From Bradyrhizobium sp. SZCCT0153 (GTDB lineage: Bacteria; Pseudomonadota; Alphaproteobacteria; Rhizobiales; Xanthobacteraceae), in contig NZ_JAFCKS010000002.1 in NCBI RefSeq assembly GCF_018129995.1, positions 1,116,001-1,180,000 of the forward strand: DNA of 64,000 bases, read 5' to 3'. The notes beneath the pieces were generated by a model, which saw nothing but the letters and a program-made list of their open reading frames with translations, ran no database searches and was not told where the DNA came from. This document shows positions 24,224-34,297 of this stretch, in pieces (the first letter of the stretch is position 1; every line of letters begins with the position of its first letter). Position numbers and translations under genes: made by a program.

Positions 24224-25660
24224 ATGGCCACGGAGATTGCGGCAACCGGCCTGTTCTGTCGTCCTGACCGCGCCATCCGCGACGACGTCACGCTGCGCCA
24301 CGACGGCGGCGTCATCACTGACATCTCCGGTGGAGCGGGGCCCGTCAGCCCTCGCTCCTTCGTCATTCCCGCCTTCATCAATGCGCATGATCATGCCCGC
24401 GCGACCGCGTCGTCCTTCGGCGCGGTCGGCATGCCCCTGGAAAGCTGGATCCTGCGGACCGCGCTGGGCACGCCGGTCGATCCCTATCTGACCGCGGCCT
24501 CCGCGCTGGCGCGGGCGGCGAAGGCCGGCTGCGCCGCCATGATGGTGCATTACACACGTCCGAGCGGAACGATGCCTCTGGTCGACGAAGCCAAGGCTGT
24601 CGCGAGAGCCGCGTCCGACGTCGGCCTCCGCATCGGCTTTGCGATTGCGGTGCGTGACCGGAATCCGATCGTCTATGGCGACGCCGAACCGGTGCTATCG
24701 GGACTATCAAGCGATGACCGCAAGACCATCGAAGAGCTGTTCATCCGCGCGCCGATGTCGCCAGCGGCCTATATCGAGCTGACCGACGCGATTGCCGCTG
24801 CCATCGCCGGCCCCATGGTCGACGTGCAACTCGGGCCTGCCGGTGTGCAATGGTGCTCGAAGCCGCTGCTCGAGGCGGTGGCGGAGAATTCGGAGCGAAC
24901 CGGTCGCCGCATCCACATGCATCTGCTGGAGACCGTGTATCAGCGCGCCTGGGCCGATCAGTATTTTCCGGACATGGTGCGCTGGCTGCGCGACATCGGC
25001 TTCCTCTCGGAGCGGCTGACGCTGGCGCATTGCATCCACGCCCGTCCGGACGAGCTCGAGATGATCGCAGCCTCCGGTACGCGTATCGTCACCAATTTCA
25101 GCTCGAACATGCATCTGCGCTCGGGGCTGGCGCCGATCGCCGCCGCCCACAGATGCGGCTGTGCCATCGCTGTCGGTGTCGACGGGCTGGCGCTGGACGA
25201 GGACGACGACATCCTGCGCGAGATGCGGCTGGTGCAGATGGTCCATGGCGGCCTCGGCTTCAAGGCGACATGGACGCCCGCCGAGCTGTTCGCGCTCGCC
25301 GTCCGCAACGGCCGTCGTGCCACCGGTGCGCCGGGCAGCGGCGAGCTCGTCGCCGGCAACCCGGCCGACTACGTCGTGACCGACCTCGACCGGCTCGATC
25401 GCGACCGGATCATGCCCGTCGATCCCATGGCGCTGCTGTTCGCGCGGGGCAATGCGTCGCTGGTGAAGGAGGTCGTGGTTGCGGGCAAGACGATCGTGAG
25501 GGACGGGGTCTGCGCCGGCGTCGACCTTCCGGCCATCGAGCGGGAATTGCGTGCGATGTACCGCGCCAACGTCGGCAAGCTGTCGAATTTCCAGCGGATG
25601 TGGCCGCCGCTGTCTGAGCGACTATCCGGTTGGTTCGAGCAGCAGCTCACCTGCGAATAG
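24224..25660 (+). CDS. Amidohydrolase (ATZ/TRZ-type deaminase/hydrolase)
   Basis: A 478-residue metal-dependent hydrolase with all metal-site positions intact: HxH in INAHDHARA, His and Glu in IHMHLLETVYQ, His in LAHCIHA and Asp in AVGVDGLALDEDDD. This pattern is that of aminohydrolases acting on N-heterocycles. The TTG-free ATG start at 24224 has GGAG upstream and follows the binding protein by 18 bases, so it is the last gene of the importer operon and probably processes the imported compound. The substrate is not determinable from sequence. Confidence 0.88.
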   Translation: MATEIAATGLFCRPDRAIRDDVTLRHDGGVITDISGGAGPVSPRSFVIPAFINAHDHARATASSFGAVGMPLESWILRTALGTPVDPYLTAASALARAAKAGCAAMMVHYTRPSGTMPLVDEAKAVARAASDVGLRIGFAIAVRDRNPIVYGDAEPVLSGLSSDDRKTIEELFIRAPMSPAAYIELTDAIAAAIAGPMVDVQLGPAGVQWCSKPLLEAVAENSERTGRRIHMHLLETVYQRAWADQYFPDMVRWLRDIGFLSERLTLAHCIHARPDELEMIAASGTRIVTNFSSNMHLRSGLAPIAAAHRCGCAIAVGVDGLALDEDDDILREMRLVQMVHGGLGFKATWTPAELFALAVRNGRRATGAPGSGELVAGNPADYVVTDLDRLDRDRIMPVDPMALLFARGNASLVKEVVVAGKTIVRDGVCAGVDLPAIERELRAMYRANVGKLSNFQRMWPPLSERLSGWFEQQLTCE

Positions 25661-25807
25661 GGAGGAGCCATGATGCCGCCTTTCTCGGCCGATATAAAAC
25701 CGCGATAGCTGATAGTCGGAACCTCGTCTGGTGATTGGTTCGGCCCTGGGGTACACCGTGCGCGGCCGCGCGCCGGCGCAGCCCATAATCGCCTTGAGGA
25801 GTCCCCG

Positions 25808-26716
25808 ATGCGTCTTCCCACCGTTCTTTTGGCCCTCACATGCCTTGCGACTGCTGCCTCGGCCGAAGACCTGTCGGGCACGCTCCAGAAGGTCAAGGAA
25901 ACGAAGAAGATCACGCTGGGCTATCAGGAAGCGTCGGTGCCGTTCAGCTATCTCGACGGCAACCAGAAGCCGGTCGGCTTTGCGATGGACATCTGCCTCA
26001 AGATCGTGGACGCCGTGAAAAAGCAGCTCGGCATGCCCGACATCGCCGTCGACTATCTGGCCGTGACGTCGTCGAACCGGATTCCGTTGATGGTCAACGG
26101 GACGCTCGACCTGCATTGCTCGGCGACCACCAACAACGCCGATCGCCAGAAGCAGGTCGCCTTCACCAACACGCATTTCCTCAGTGCGACCCGGTTTGCC
26201 GCCAAGAAGGCCGCGAAGATCAACACCATCGACGACCTCAAGGGCAAGGCGGTGACGGCGGTGGCGGGATCGGTCAACCTGACCCAGCTCGCCAAGGTCA
26301 ACACCGAGCGCAATCTCGGCATCAAGATCATGCCGGCTACGGACCAGGCCGAGGCCTTCCTGCTGCTGGAGACCGACCGCGCCCAGGCCTATGCGCTCGA
26401 CGACGTTCAGCTCGCGGTCGCGATCGCGCGCTCGAAGGAGCCGGCGCTGTTCATGATCAGCGAAGAAACGCTCTCGAAACCTGAGCCCTACGGGATCATG
26501 CTGCGGCGGGAGGATGCGCCGTTCAAGGCACTCGCCGATCGCGCCACGGCCGAGCTCTATGCGAGCCCGGAGATCGAGGTGCTCTACAAGAGGTGGCTGG
26601 AATCGCCGACGCCGCCGAACGGCCTCAACTACAACGTCCCGCTGTCGGGCGCCTTGCGCAACGCCTTCAAGAAGCCGAGCTCGAGCGCCGATCCCGACGT
26701 CTACATGGTGAACTGA
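25808..26716 (+). CDS. Amino-acid ABC transporter substrate-binding protein, glutamate/aspartate type
   Basis: A 302-residue periplasmic protein of family 3 (GltI-like). The leader LPTVLLALTCLATAASA precedes the mature EDLSGTLQKVKETKKITLGYQEASVPFSY, and the domain shows PVGFAMDICLKIVDAVKK, NGTLDLHCSATTNNADRQKQVAFTN and AYALDDVQLA. GAGGAG lies before the ATG. No permease or ATPase genes follow, so it is an orphan or uses a remote transporter. The amino acid specificity is inferred from family only. Confidence 0.9.
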   Translation: MRLPTVLLALTCLATAASAEDLSGTLQKVKETKKITLGYQEASVPFSYLDGNQKPVGFAMDICLKIVDAVKKQLGMPDIAVDYLAVTSSNRIPLMVNGTLDLHCSATTNNADRQKQVAFTNTHFLSATRFAAKKAAKINTIDDLKGKAVTAVAGSVNLTQLAKVNTERNLGIKIMPATDQAEAFLLLETDRAQAYALDDVQLAVAIARSKEPALFMISEETLSKPEPYGIMLRREDAPFKALADRATAELYASPEIEVLYKRWLESPTPPNGLNYNVPLSGALRNAFKKPSSSADPDVYMVN

Positions 26717-26758
26717 GGCGAGGACGAAGAGCGCCGAGCTATCTGACGAGCCCTTCTC

Positions 26759-27970
26759 TCAGGCGTTCGAATATTTCTTCAGCTCGAACCGCGCGATCTG
26801 GTTCCTGTGCACCTCGTCCGGCCCGTCGGCCAGCCGAAGTAAACGCGCGGTCGCATAGGCCTGGGTCAATCCGAAATCGTTCGACGTGCCGCCGCCGCCA
26901 TGCGCCTGGATTGCCCAGTCGATGATCTGGCAGGCCATGTTGGGTACGGCAACCTTGATCATCGCGATCTCGGCTTTGGCGACCTTGTTGCCGACCGTGT
27001 CCATTGCATAGGCGGCGTTCAGCGTCAGCAGCCGGGCCTGCTCGATCATGATGCGGGCTTCCGCGATGCGCTCCTGCGTCACCGTCTGCTCGGAGACCGG
27101 CTTGCCGAAGGCGACGCGGCTGCGCACCCGGCGGCACATCTTTTCCAGCGTGCGTTCGGAGAGCCCGATCAGCCGCATGCAATGGTGGATGCGGCCGGGG
27201 CCGAGGCGGCCCTGCGCGATCTCGAAGCCGCGGCCTTCGCCGAGCAGCATGTTTTCCTTCGGAACCCGGACATCGGTGAAGACGACTTCGGAGGCGCGAT
27301 CGGGCACGCCGTAGAAGCCGAACACGGGCAGGGGACGCTTGACCTCGACGCCGGGCGTGTCCATCGGCACCAGGATCATGGATTGCTGCTTGTGGCGATC
27401 CGCATTGTCGGGATCGGTCTTGCCCATGAAGATGCAGATCTTGCAGCGCGGGTCGGTCGCGTTGGTCGTGTACCATTTGCGCCCGTTGATGACGTAATGG
27501 TCGCCGTCCCGCACGATCGAGCTCTCGATGTTGGTCGCATCCGACGAGGCGACCGCGGGCTCGGTCATCGCGAAGCAGGAGCGGATTTCGCCTGCAAGCA
27601 GCGGCTTCAGCCAGCGCTCCTTGTCCTTCTCCGTGCCGTAACGCTCCAGCACCTCCATGTTGCCGGTGTCGGGCGCCGAGCAGTTGAACACTTCGGGCGC
27701 GAGATGCGAGCGGCCCATGACCTCGCAGAGCGGGGCATATTCGAGATTGGTCAGGCCTGCGCCGTGGCGGGAGTCCGGCAGGAACAGGTTCCAGAGGCCT
27801 TCGGCGCGTGCCAGCGGCTTCAGCTCCTCGACGACCGGATAGACCTTCCACGGCCCGAGCTCCTCCGCCTCGCGATAGAAGCGCTCCTCGTTCGGGTAGA
27901 TGTTCCGGTCCATGAAGCTTTCGAGCTTGCGCTTGAGCTCGGCGACTTTGGGCGACATCGGGTAGAGCAT
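26759..27970 (-). CDS. Acyl-CoA dehydrogenase family protein (ACAD10/11-like)
   Basis: A 403-residue FAD enzyme introducing a double bond into an acyl-CoA. The FAD/substrate block [17 protein letters not shown] is near residue 135, [17 protein letters not shown] follows, and the C-terminal half shows [22 protein letters not shown] and [15 protein letters not shown], typical of the ACAD10/11-like group. An excellent ribosome site (AAGGAGA) precedes the ATG. It shares direction with the acyl-CoA synthetase gene 51 bases upstream, so the two probably act on the same carboxylic acid. Confidence 0.93.
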   Translation of the reverse strand: MLYPMSPKVAELKRKLESFMDRNIYPNEERFYREAEELGPWKVYPVVEELKPLARAEGLWNLFLPDSRHGAGLTNLEYAPLCEVMGRSHLAPEVFNCSAPDTGNMEVLERYGTEKDKERWLKPLLAGEIRSCFAMTEPAVASSDATNIESSIVRDGDHYVINGRKWYTTNATDPRCKICIFMGKTDPDNADRHKQQSMILVPMDTPGVEVKRPLPVFGFYGVPDRASEVVFTDVRVPKENMLLGEGRGFEIAQGRLGPGRIHHCMRLIGLSERTLEKMCRRVRSRVAFGKPVSEQTVTQERIAEARIMIEQARLLTLNAAYAMDTVGNKVAKAEIAMIKVAVPNMACQIIDWAIQAHGGGGTSNDFGLTQAYATARLLRLADGPDEVHRNQIARFELKKYSNA

Positions 27971-28021
27971 CTTTCGTCTCCTTGATCGACGGACAGGCCG
28001 GGTGCGCGATCGCGCGGCGGT

Positions 28022-29647
28022 TCAGCCGACGCGGTATTCCCTGAACTTCTCGCGCAGCGCCGATTTAAGAACCTTGCCGGTGCCGGTCATCGGGAATTCG
28101 TCCAGGAATTCGACGGCGTCCGGCATCCACCAGCTCGCGATCCTGGGGCGCATGTGGTCGAGCAGTGTCTTGCCGTCGACGGTCGCGCCTTTCTTGCGGA
28201 CCACGAGAAGCAGGGGGCGCTCCTGCCATTTCTCGTGGCTGATGGCGACCACCGCGGCCTGCAGCACATCGGGATGCGACAGGGCGACGTCCTCGAGCTG
28301 GATCGAGGAGATCCATTCGCCGCCGGACTTGATCACGTCCTTGGAGCGGTCGGTCAGCGTGACGTGGCCTTGGCGGTCGATCACGGCCATGTCGCCGGTG
28401 ATCAGCCAGCCGTCGCGGTCGAGACCCTCGTCGAGCTTCATGTAGCCGGAGGCGACCCACGGACCGCGGGCACGCAAATGGCCGACGCTCTTGCCGTCGC
28501 GCGGCAGTTCGTTGCCGCCGTCGTCGACAATGCGCAAGGCGGTGCCGAAACAGGCGCGGCCGGAGACCTGGCGCCGGTCGAATATCTCTTTCTCGCTGAG
28601 ATGCTCGGAGCCGGGCCGCAAGCTTGGCATCGAGCAGCCCAGCGCCTCGGTCATGCCCCAGGCCTGGATGTAGTCGATGCCGTAGTCGCGCTTGAGCTTC
28701 TCGACCATCGCGCGCGGCGGCGCCGAGCCGGACGACAGCGTCGCGCGCAGTGTCGAGAATCTGTTGCCGGTGCGTCCGAGCCAGTCGAGCAGGATCAACC
28801 AGAAGCTCGGCACGCCCGCCGACAGCGTCACCTTCTCGCCCTCGAGCAGTTCGTAGAGCTTGTCGGGCTCGTAATTACGGCCGGGCAGCACCAGCTTCGA
28901 GCCGGTATAGGGCGCGGTGAACGGCATGTTCCAGCCATTGCCGTGAAACAGAGGGGCCATCGGCATCATCACCTCGCGCACGCCTTCGACGTGGCCCGGC
29001 AGGAAATCGAAGCTCGAGCAGGTCATGGTCTGCAGGACCGCGGCGCGGTGCGAGTAGATCACGCCCTTGGGATTGCCCGTCGTGCCCGAGGTGTAGCAGA
29101 TGGTGGACGCCGACTTTTCGTCGAATTCCGGCCAGGCAAATCCGGCGTCGCTCTCCTTGTCCAGCAGCTCCTCGTAGCAATGGACGTTGGCGAGTTTCGT
29201 CTCCGGCATCCGCTCGCGCGAGGACATCACGACATAGGCCTCGATCGTCTTCAATTGCGGCGCGATCGCTTCGACGATCGGCAGCGTGGCGCGGTCGATG
29301 AACAGCAGCCGGTCCTCGGCGTGATTGACGATGTAGACGAGCTGCTCGGGAAACAGCCGCGGGTTGATCGTGTGCAGCACGTAGCCCATGCCCGGCGCTG
29401 CGTAGAACATCTCGAAATGACGGTGGGTATTCCAGGCCAGCGTGCCGACACGGTCGCCTTTCTTCATGCCGAGCCGCTGGAGCGCCAGCGCCATGCGCTG
29501 GATGCGCGGATGGGCGTCCGCATAGGTGTAGCGATGGATGTCGCCCTCGATCTCGCGCGCGGCGATCTCGGCCTCGCCGTGATAGTCGGCGGCATATTGG
29601 ATCAGACCGCTGATCAGCAGCGGCATGTCCATCATCAATCCCTGCAT
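28022..29647 (-). CDS. Acyl-CoA synthetase (medium/long-chain fatty acid-CoA ligase)
   Basis: A 541-residue AMP-forming ligase that activates a fatty or aromatic acid with CoA. The P-loop TSGTTGNPKGVIYSHRA is near residue 180, the adenylate-binding QAWGMTEALG follows, then ITGDMAVIDRQGHVTLTDRSKD and the final catalytic Lys in MTGTGKVLKSALREKF. The frame is open to 29677, but GGAGGAA stands right before the ATG at 29647. Its closest group is the AlkK-like medium-chain enzymes. It is divergent from the flavin monooxygenase gene. Confidence 0.93.
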   Translation of the reverse strand: MQGLMMDMPLLISGLIQYAADYHGEAEIAAREIEGDIHRYTYADAHPRIQRMALALQRLGMKKGDRVGTLAWNTHRHFEMFYAAPGMGYVLHTINPRLFPEQLVYIVNHAEDRLLFIDRATLPIVEAIAPQLKTIEAYVVMSSRERMPETKLANVHCYEELLDKESDAGFAWPEFDEKSASTICYTSGTTGNPKGVIYSHRAAVLQTMTCSSFDFLPGHVEGVREVMMPMAPLFHGNGWNMPFTAPYTGSKLVLPGRNYEPDKLYELLEGEKVTLSAGVPSFWLILLDWLGRTGNRFSTLRATLSSGSAPPRAMVEKLKRDYGIDYIQAWGMTEALGCSMPSLRPGSEHLSEKEIFDRRQVSGRACFGTALRIVDDGGNELPRDGKSVGHLRARGPWVASGYMKLDEGLDRDGWLITGDMAVIDRQGHVTLTDRSKDVIKSGGEWISSIQLEDVALSHPDVLQAAVVAISHEKWQERPLLLVVRKKGATVDGKTLLDHMRPRIASWWMPDAVEFLDEFPMTGTGKVLKSALREKFREYRVG

Positions 29648-29823
29648 GGTTTCCTCCGGATCGCCATGTCGTTGCATGGCAAGCTTGTGATTTGCGCGGA
29701 AGGTTAGCGGAACGTCACGCGGCGTTCACGCAAAAAACGGCAGACGCGATTGCGTGCGTCACTTTTTAAGGGCTAACGTGAGGTGAGCTGCCGGCGAAGC
29801 AGCGTTCGCCGTGGAGGAAGTCG

Positions 29824-31692
29824 ATGTCAGCGGAAAGACACAAGACCGGTGCAGCCGGCGGATCTACCATCGACATTGCCGCACTTCGTGCGCGCTATCG
29901 CGACGAGCGCGATCGCCGCCTGCGCACCGAGGGCAAGGCGCAATATGTCGAGGTGACCGGCGCGTTCGGGCGCTATCTCGACGATCCCTGGGCCGATCCC
30001 GGATTTGCGCGCGAGGCCGTCAGCGAACAGACCGAGGTGCTCATCGTCGGCGGCGGCTTCGGCGGTCTGCTTTGTGGCGCGCGTCTGCGCGCGGCCGGCA
30101 TCGACGATTTCCGCATTGTGGAAAAGGCCGGCGATTTCGGCGGCACCTGGTATTGGAATCGCTACCCCGGCGCCGCCTGCGATACCGAGAGCTACATCTA
30201 CCTGCCGCTGCTGGAAGAGACCGGCTACATGCCGGTGCGCAAATACGCGCGGGCGCCCGAGATCCATGAACACTCCCGCCGCATCGGCCGTCACTTTGGT
30301 CTGTACGAGCGTGCCCTGTTTCAAACCGTGATCTCGCGGATGGAGTGGCAGGAGCCGGAGGCGCGCTGGCTGGTCGAGACCGATCGCGGCGATCGCATCA
30401 GCGCACGCTTCGTCATCCTGGCCGGTGGTCCGCTGAGCCGTCCGAAGCTGCCGGGCATTCCCGGCATCGACAGCTTCACGGGACATAGCTTCCACACCAG
30501 CCGCTGGGATTACGCCTACACTGGAGGCACGGCCGAAGGTGGACTCACCGGCCTAGCCGGCAAGCGCGTCGGCATCATCGGCACCGGTGCCACCGCCGTG
30601 CAATGCGTGCCGCATCTCGGCCGGTCGGCCAAGGAGCTCTACGTCTTCCAGCGCACGCCCTCCGCGATCGGCGTGCGCGACGACCGGCCGACGGATCAAG
30701 TCTGGGCGCAGAGCCTCAAGCCCGGCTGGCAGCGCGAGCGCATGGACAATTTCACCGCGGTGATCTCGGGCGAGCCGTTCGAACAGGATCTGGTGCAGGA
30801 CGGCTGGACCGGCCTGCTCGGCGAGATCCTGCTGGCGCCGCGCCGCCAGCCGCAGCCGGTGACCTCGATGGAGGAGGCGCTGAAGGTGATCGAGCAGGCC
30901 GATTACCGCAAGATGGAGGAGATCCGCGCCCGCGTCGATGCGATCGTGAGGGACGAAGCGGCCGCTTCGGCGCTCAAACCCTGGTACAAGGCGTTCTGCA
31001 AGCGGCCCTGCTTTCACGACGAATATCTCGACACCTTCAATCGCCCCAATGTGCATCTGGTCGACACCAAGGGGCAGGGTGTCGATCGCATCACCGGGAA
31101 TGCCGTCGTGGTCGCCGGCAAGCCCTATGAGCTCGACTGCCTGATCTATGCCAGCGGCTTCGAGGTCGGCACCGACTACGCCCGCCGCATGGGTTTCGAA
31201 GTCTATGGCCGCGACGGCATCAGTCTGTCCGAGCGCTGGCGCGACGGCGTCAAGACGATGCACGGCTTCTACAGCCGCGGCTTCCCGAATTGCTTCCTGA
31301 TCGTCACGGTGCAGGCGGGCCAGAGCGCCAACTTCCCGCACATCATCGACGAGCAGTCGCAGCACATCGCCTATGTGATCGCCGAAGCGCGCAAGCGCAA
31401 AGCCCGGACGCTGGAGCCGACGCTTGCCGCCGAGAACGCCTGGGTCGCGGAGGTCGTGAAAGCCGCGCTCGGCCGGCAGACCTATCTCGCCGAATGCACC
31501 CCCGGTTATTACAACAATGAAGGCGTGCTCGATCCGATCGCGGCAAGAAACAGCCAGTATTGGCGCGGGCCGGTGGCGTTCCTGCGGCTGCTCGACAAAT
31601 GGCGCAGAGAAGGCGATTTGGCCGGGCTGGAATTGACTTCAGAAGCTGCTGGAGAGGGGGACGGATCGCAGGCTCCGGCTCAAACCGCATGA
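29824..31692 (+). CDS. Flavin-containing monooxygenase, Baeyer-Villiger type
   Basis: A 622-residue FAD/NADPH monooxygenase. FAD binding is [13 protein letters not shown] near residue 77, the Baeyer-Villiger fingerprint FxGxxxHTxxWD appears as [13 protein letters not shown] near residue 219, and NADPH binding is [14 protein letters not shown] near residue 250. It would insert oxygen next to a ketone to give an ester or lactone. Divergent from the acyl-CoA synthetase and dehydrogenase pair, which could take the acid released from such an ester. Its stop overlaps the start of the next gene. Confidence 0.93.
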   Translation: MSAERHKTGAAGGSTIDIAALRARYRDERDRRLRTEGKAQYVEVTGAFGRYLDDPWADPGFAREAVSEQTEVLIVGGGFGGLLCGARLRAAGIDDFRIVEKAGDFGGTWYWNRYPGAACDTESYIYLPLLEETGYMPVRKYARAPEIHEHSRRIGRHFGLYERALFQTVISRMEWQEPEARWLVETDRGDRISARFVILAGGPLSRPKLPGIPGIDSFTGHSFHTSRWDYAYTGGTAEGGLTGLAGKRVGIIGTGATAVQCVPHLGRSAKELYVFQRTPSAIGVRDDRPTDQVWAQSLKPGWQRERMDNFTAVISGEPFEQDLVQDGWTGLLGEILLAPRRQPQPVTSMEEALKVIEQADYRKMEEIRARVDAIVRDEAAASALKPWYKAFCKRPCFHDEYLDTFNRPNVHLVDTKGQGVDRITGNAVVVAGKPYELDCLIYASGFEVGTDYARRMGFEVYGRDGISLSERWRDGVKTMHGFYSRGFPNCFLIVTVQAGQSANFPHIIDEQSQHIAYVIAEARKRKARTLEPTLAAENAWVAEVVKAALGRQTYLAECTPGYYNNEGVLDPIAARNSQYWRGPVAFLRLLDKWRREGDLAGLELTSEAAGEGDGSQAPAQTA

Positions 31693-32495
31693 TCCCGCCG
31701 CCGACAGGCGCGACGCGACTCTACGTCATCATCGGCGATCCCATCGCGCAGGTGCGCTCGCCCGCGGGCGTGACGGCCGCCTTTGCTGCGCGGGGGCACG
31801 ATGGAATTCTCATGCCCGTTCAGGTCGCGCCGGCGGATCTGCCCGACTTCATCTCCGTCGCGACGCGCCTGAAGAATCTCGACGGCATCGTCGTCACCAT
31901 CCCGCACAAATTTGCCTGTTACCGGGCCTGCACGAGTGCGACGGAGCGCGCGCATTTCCTGCGCACCGTGAACCTGATGCGACGACGTGCCGACGGCTCA
32001 TGGCACGGCGACATGGTGGATGGCCTCGGCTTTGTCGGCGCGGCGCGGGCGAAGGGGATAGACCCGAAGGGAATGCGGGCACTTCTGGTCGGGGCCGGCG
32101 GCGCGGGATCGGCGATTGCACTTGCGCTGGTCGAGGCCGGCGTGAGCGAGCTTGCCATTCATGACAGCGCGACGGAGCGCCGCGACGCCCTGATTGGACA
32201 GCTCAACGGACTCGGCAGGTCGGCTGTGCGGATCGGCACGGCGGATCCCGCGGGCTTTGACTTCGTCGCCAATGCGACCCCGGCCGGGATGACGGACGGC
32301 GATCCGCTGCCGGTCGATGTCACACGCCTTGCGCCGTCGGCCTATTGCGGCTGCGTGATCACAAGGCCCGAAGTCCCGTCCTTCATCGCAGCCGCCCGAA
32401 AGCTCGGCTGCGTGACCGGCACCGGAACGGACATGTACGAGCAACACCAGGGCATCATGGTCGATTTCCTGCTCGATCATGACGGCGGAGGGTAG
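31689..32495 (+). CDS. Shikimate-dehydrogenase-like oxidoreductase
   Basis: A 268-residue protein of the AroE superfamily. The substrate-binding half has [12 protein letters not shown] and VTIPHK, with the catalytic-type Lys; the Asp partner is in [12 protein letters not shown], where the usual NTD sequence is changed. The Rossmann half has [20 protein letters not shown]. These changes place it with the AroE-like paralogues rather than the housekeeping biosynthetic enzyme. It is translationally coupled to the Baeyer-Villiger enzyme (ATGA), so a catabolic role on a related ketone or quinate-like compound is inferred. Confidence 0.85.
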   Translation: MIPPPTGATRLYVIIGDPIAQVRSPAGVTAAFAARGHDGILMPVQVAPADLPDFISVATRLKNLDGIVVTIPHKFACYRACTSATERAHFLRTVNLMRRRADGSWHGDMVDGLGFVGAARAKGIDPKGMRALLVGAGGAGSAIALALVEAGVSELAIHDSATERRDALIGQLNGLGRSAVRIGTADPAGFDFVANATPAGMTDGDPLPVDVTRLAPSAYCGCVITRPEVPSFIAAARKLGCVTGTGTDMYEQHQGIMVDFLLDHDGGG

Positions 32496-32613
32496 GCGAT
32501 CGGCTCGATGTCAGGGCGCCGGTTGCGCCCGCTGGGGCTTGAGCGGTCAGCGCCGACGTAGGATCATGCGCCCGCGCGAGCCGGTCGCGCACCGCAAGTG
32601 AGAGGAACTAGGA

Positions 32614-33432
32614 ATGACCAAGGGCAGGACCGTTGCGACGGCCATGATCGGTGCTACCACGCTGCTTCTCTCTCTGGCATCCGTGGCCAAGGCCGCCCAA
32701 TGCGGCAGCTCGCCGGCGGGTTTTGAGGCCTGGAAGCGCGAGTTCAGTGCCGAAGCACAGGGCAAGGGCATCGGCCAGACCGCGCTCTCGGCGTTGATGC
32801 AGACCAACTACGCCAGTGCCACCATCGCGGCCGACCGCGGCCAGCGCAGCTTCTCGCTGTCGCTCGACCAGTTCCTGGCCAAGCGCGGCGCCACCACCAT
32901 CGTTGCCAAGGGGCGCCAGCTCAAGCAGTCGCAGGCGGCCTTGTTCGCCTCGATCCAGCAGCGCTATGGCGTCCCGCCGGGGCCGCTGATCGCGATCTGG
33001 GGCATGGAGACCGGCTTCGGCAGCCAGCGCGGCAACCAGAACATGCTCTCGTCGATTGCGACGCTCGCCTATGACTGCCGCCGTCCCGAATTCTTCACCG
33101 ACCAGCTCTATGCCGCACTGAAGCTGGTCGATCGCGGCACGCTGTCGGGAGCAACCCGCGGCTCGATGCATGGCGAGGTCGGCCAGACCCAGTTCATGCC
33201 CAAGAACATCCTGGCCTATGGCACCGGCAATCTCGAGGTTGCGGCCAATGCGCTGAACTCGACGGCGAATTTCCTGAAAGCCCATGGCTGGCGCGCAGGA
33301 GCCGGTTACCAGCCGGGCGAGCCGAATTTCGTCGCCATCGAAGCCTGGAATGCCGCCGGCGTCTATCAGAAGGCGATCGCCTTGATGGGACGGCAGATCG
33401 ACGAGGGGGGAGGAGCGGCCGCCTTGCGCTGA
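32614..33432 (+). CDS. Lytic murein transglycosylase (MltB-like, SLT_2)
   Basis: A 272-residue periplasmic enzyme that cleaves peptidoglycan glycan strands. A signal peptide (ATAMIGATTLLLSLASVAKA) precedes AAQCGSSPAGF. The catalytic Glu is in IAIWGMETGFGSQRG, and other family blocks are LSSIATLAYDCRRPEFF and GEVGQTQFMPKNILAYGTGN. The Cys after the signal lies too far from a lipobox for a lipoprotein. Shorter than many relatives because no C-terminal peptidoglycan-binding domain is present. GAGGAACTAGGA precedes the ATG. Confidence 0.93.
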   Translation: MTKGRTVATAMIGATTLLLSLASVAKAAQCGSSPAGFEAWKREFSAEAQGKGIGQTALSALMQTNYASATIAADRGQRSFSLSLDQFLAKRGATTIVAKGRQLKQSQAALFASIQQRYGVPPGPLIAIWGMETGFGSQRGNQNMLSSIATLAYDCRRPEFFTDQLYAALKLVDRGTLSGATRGSMHGEVGQTQFMPKNILAYGTGNLEVAANALNSTANFLKAHGWRAGAGYQPGEPNFVAIEAWNAAGVYQKAIALMGRQIDEGGGAAALR

Positions 33433-33630
33433 CCAGAGCCCGGTTTCGAACGGGGCGCTGGATTCTTGTTTGGACGCGTTTCTTGACGCGGACCGGCATC
33501 CACTTCGCTTGAGAATGCTCTTGCTCAGCAAGGCGTGATGCGCCGGCGCGAGAAAGTTGTTGCCATCAGGAACCGACGGCACGAGGTTTGCTTTGATCAG
33601 GTTCAGGGCTGGGCATGAGGAGACTCAACT

Positions 33631-33852
33631 ATGGCAACCCAGATCGTGATGGACCAGACTGGCGACACGCGCCACGAGTTTGATCCTGGCAATGCCGAAG
33701 CGCTGGCGCGGGCCGAACAGCGCTTTCGGGAGCTGACCGGAGCCGGCTTCACCGCCGCCTTTCGAACCGGGCCCGGCGAAGTCACGCGGATCCGATCATT
33801 CGACCCGACCGTGCAGGAAACGCTGTTCTATCCTCGCCTGGTCGGCGGTTGA
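33631..33852 (+). CDS. Small protein ending in Gly-Gly, unknown (beta-grasp-like candidate)
   Basis: A 73-residue protein with a strong ribosome site (GAGGAGA) that I do not recognise as a characterised family. It reads as strand, helix (NAEALARAEQRFRELTG), strands (FTAAFRTGPGEVTRIRSF) and a tail YPRLVGG that ends exactly in Gly-Gly. That arrangement recalls ubiquitin-like modifiers and sulfur carriers, but no E1-like or protease gene is seen nearby. The next gene follows after 12 bases and is probably its partner. The fold idea is inference. Confidence 0.65.
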   Translation: MATQIVMDQTGDTRHEFDPGNAEALARAEQRFRELTGAGFTAAFRTGPGEVTRIRSFDPTVQETLFYPRLVGG

Positions 33853-33864
33853 TCTGAGCTGCCC

Positions 33865-34287
33865 ATGATCGCGGCAGTCTGGCTCCGTGCGCCGGCGCGT
33901 GCGCGTCTGCATGCGCTGCGCGAGCTCTATCGGCGCTTCTTCGGCGAGAACACGCCGGATGCCCGCGGCCGCCGGCTTCTGACCGAATGGCTGTCACCGG
34001 CGCAGCGCGCGCAATTCGAGCAGCACCGGTATTTCGATGTCGTCGGCTGTGATACGGGCAAGACCTATCGCATCCACTACGGCACGGCGGCAAATGTCCA
34101 CGAGGTCGACGAAGCCGGAATTGCGAGGATGGGCTGGTGCTTCGTCCCGTCGGGCTTTCTTGTTCCTGGCGACGTCATGCTCGCACAGAAAATCGCCCTC
34201 GAGACGGACGAGAAGGCCGCTCTCGCGCTCGCCAACAGGTTTCCGCCGGCAACGCATTCGGAGCATTTCTACCGGCGGCCGTTCTAG
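33865..34287 (+). CDS. Small protein of unknown function, partner of the preceding gene
   Basis: A 140-residue soluble protein without recognised family. The N-terminal 35 residues are basic and helical (ARARLHALRELYRRFF), then comes a compact domain: RRLLTEWLSPAQRAQFEQ, FDVVGCDTGKTYRIHYG, ANVHEVDEAG, MGWCFVPSGFLVPGDVMLAQKIALE and a final ALALANRFPP. Two Cys and several His residues are present but no known motif. It follows the Gly-Gly protein by 12 bases and is likely co-expressed with it. Confidence 0.65.
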   Translation: MIAAVWLRAPARARLHALRELYRRFFGENTPDARGRRLLTEWLSPAQRAQFEQHRYFDVVGCDTGKTYRIHYGTAANVHEVDEAGIARMGWCFVPSGFLVPGDVMLAQKIALETDEKAALALANRFPPATHSEHFYRRPF

Positions 34288-34297
34288 GCGTTTTCGA

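Noticed and set aside
22466..24550. 694-codon open frame on the minus strand
   Set aside because: It is antisense to the permease, binding protein and amidohydrolase genes, all with full family motifs. The translation is Arg/His/Asp-rich without domains, as expected for a shadow frame in GC-rich DNA.
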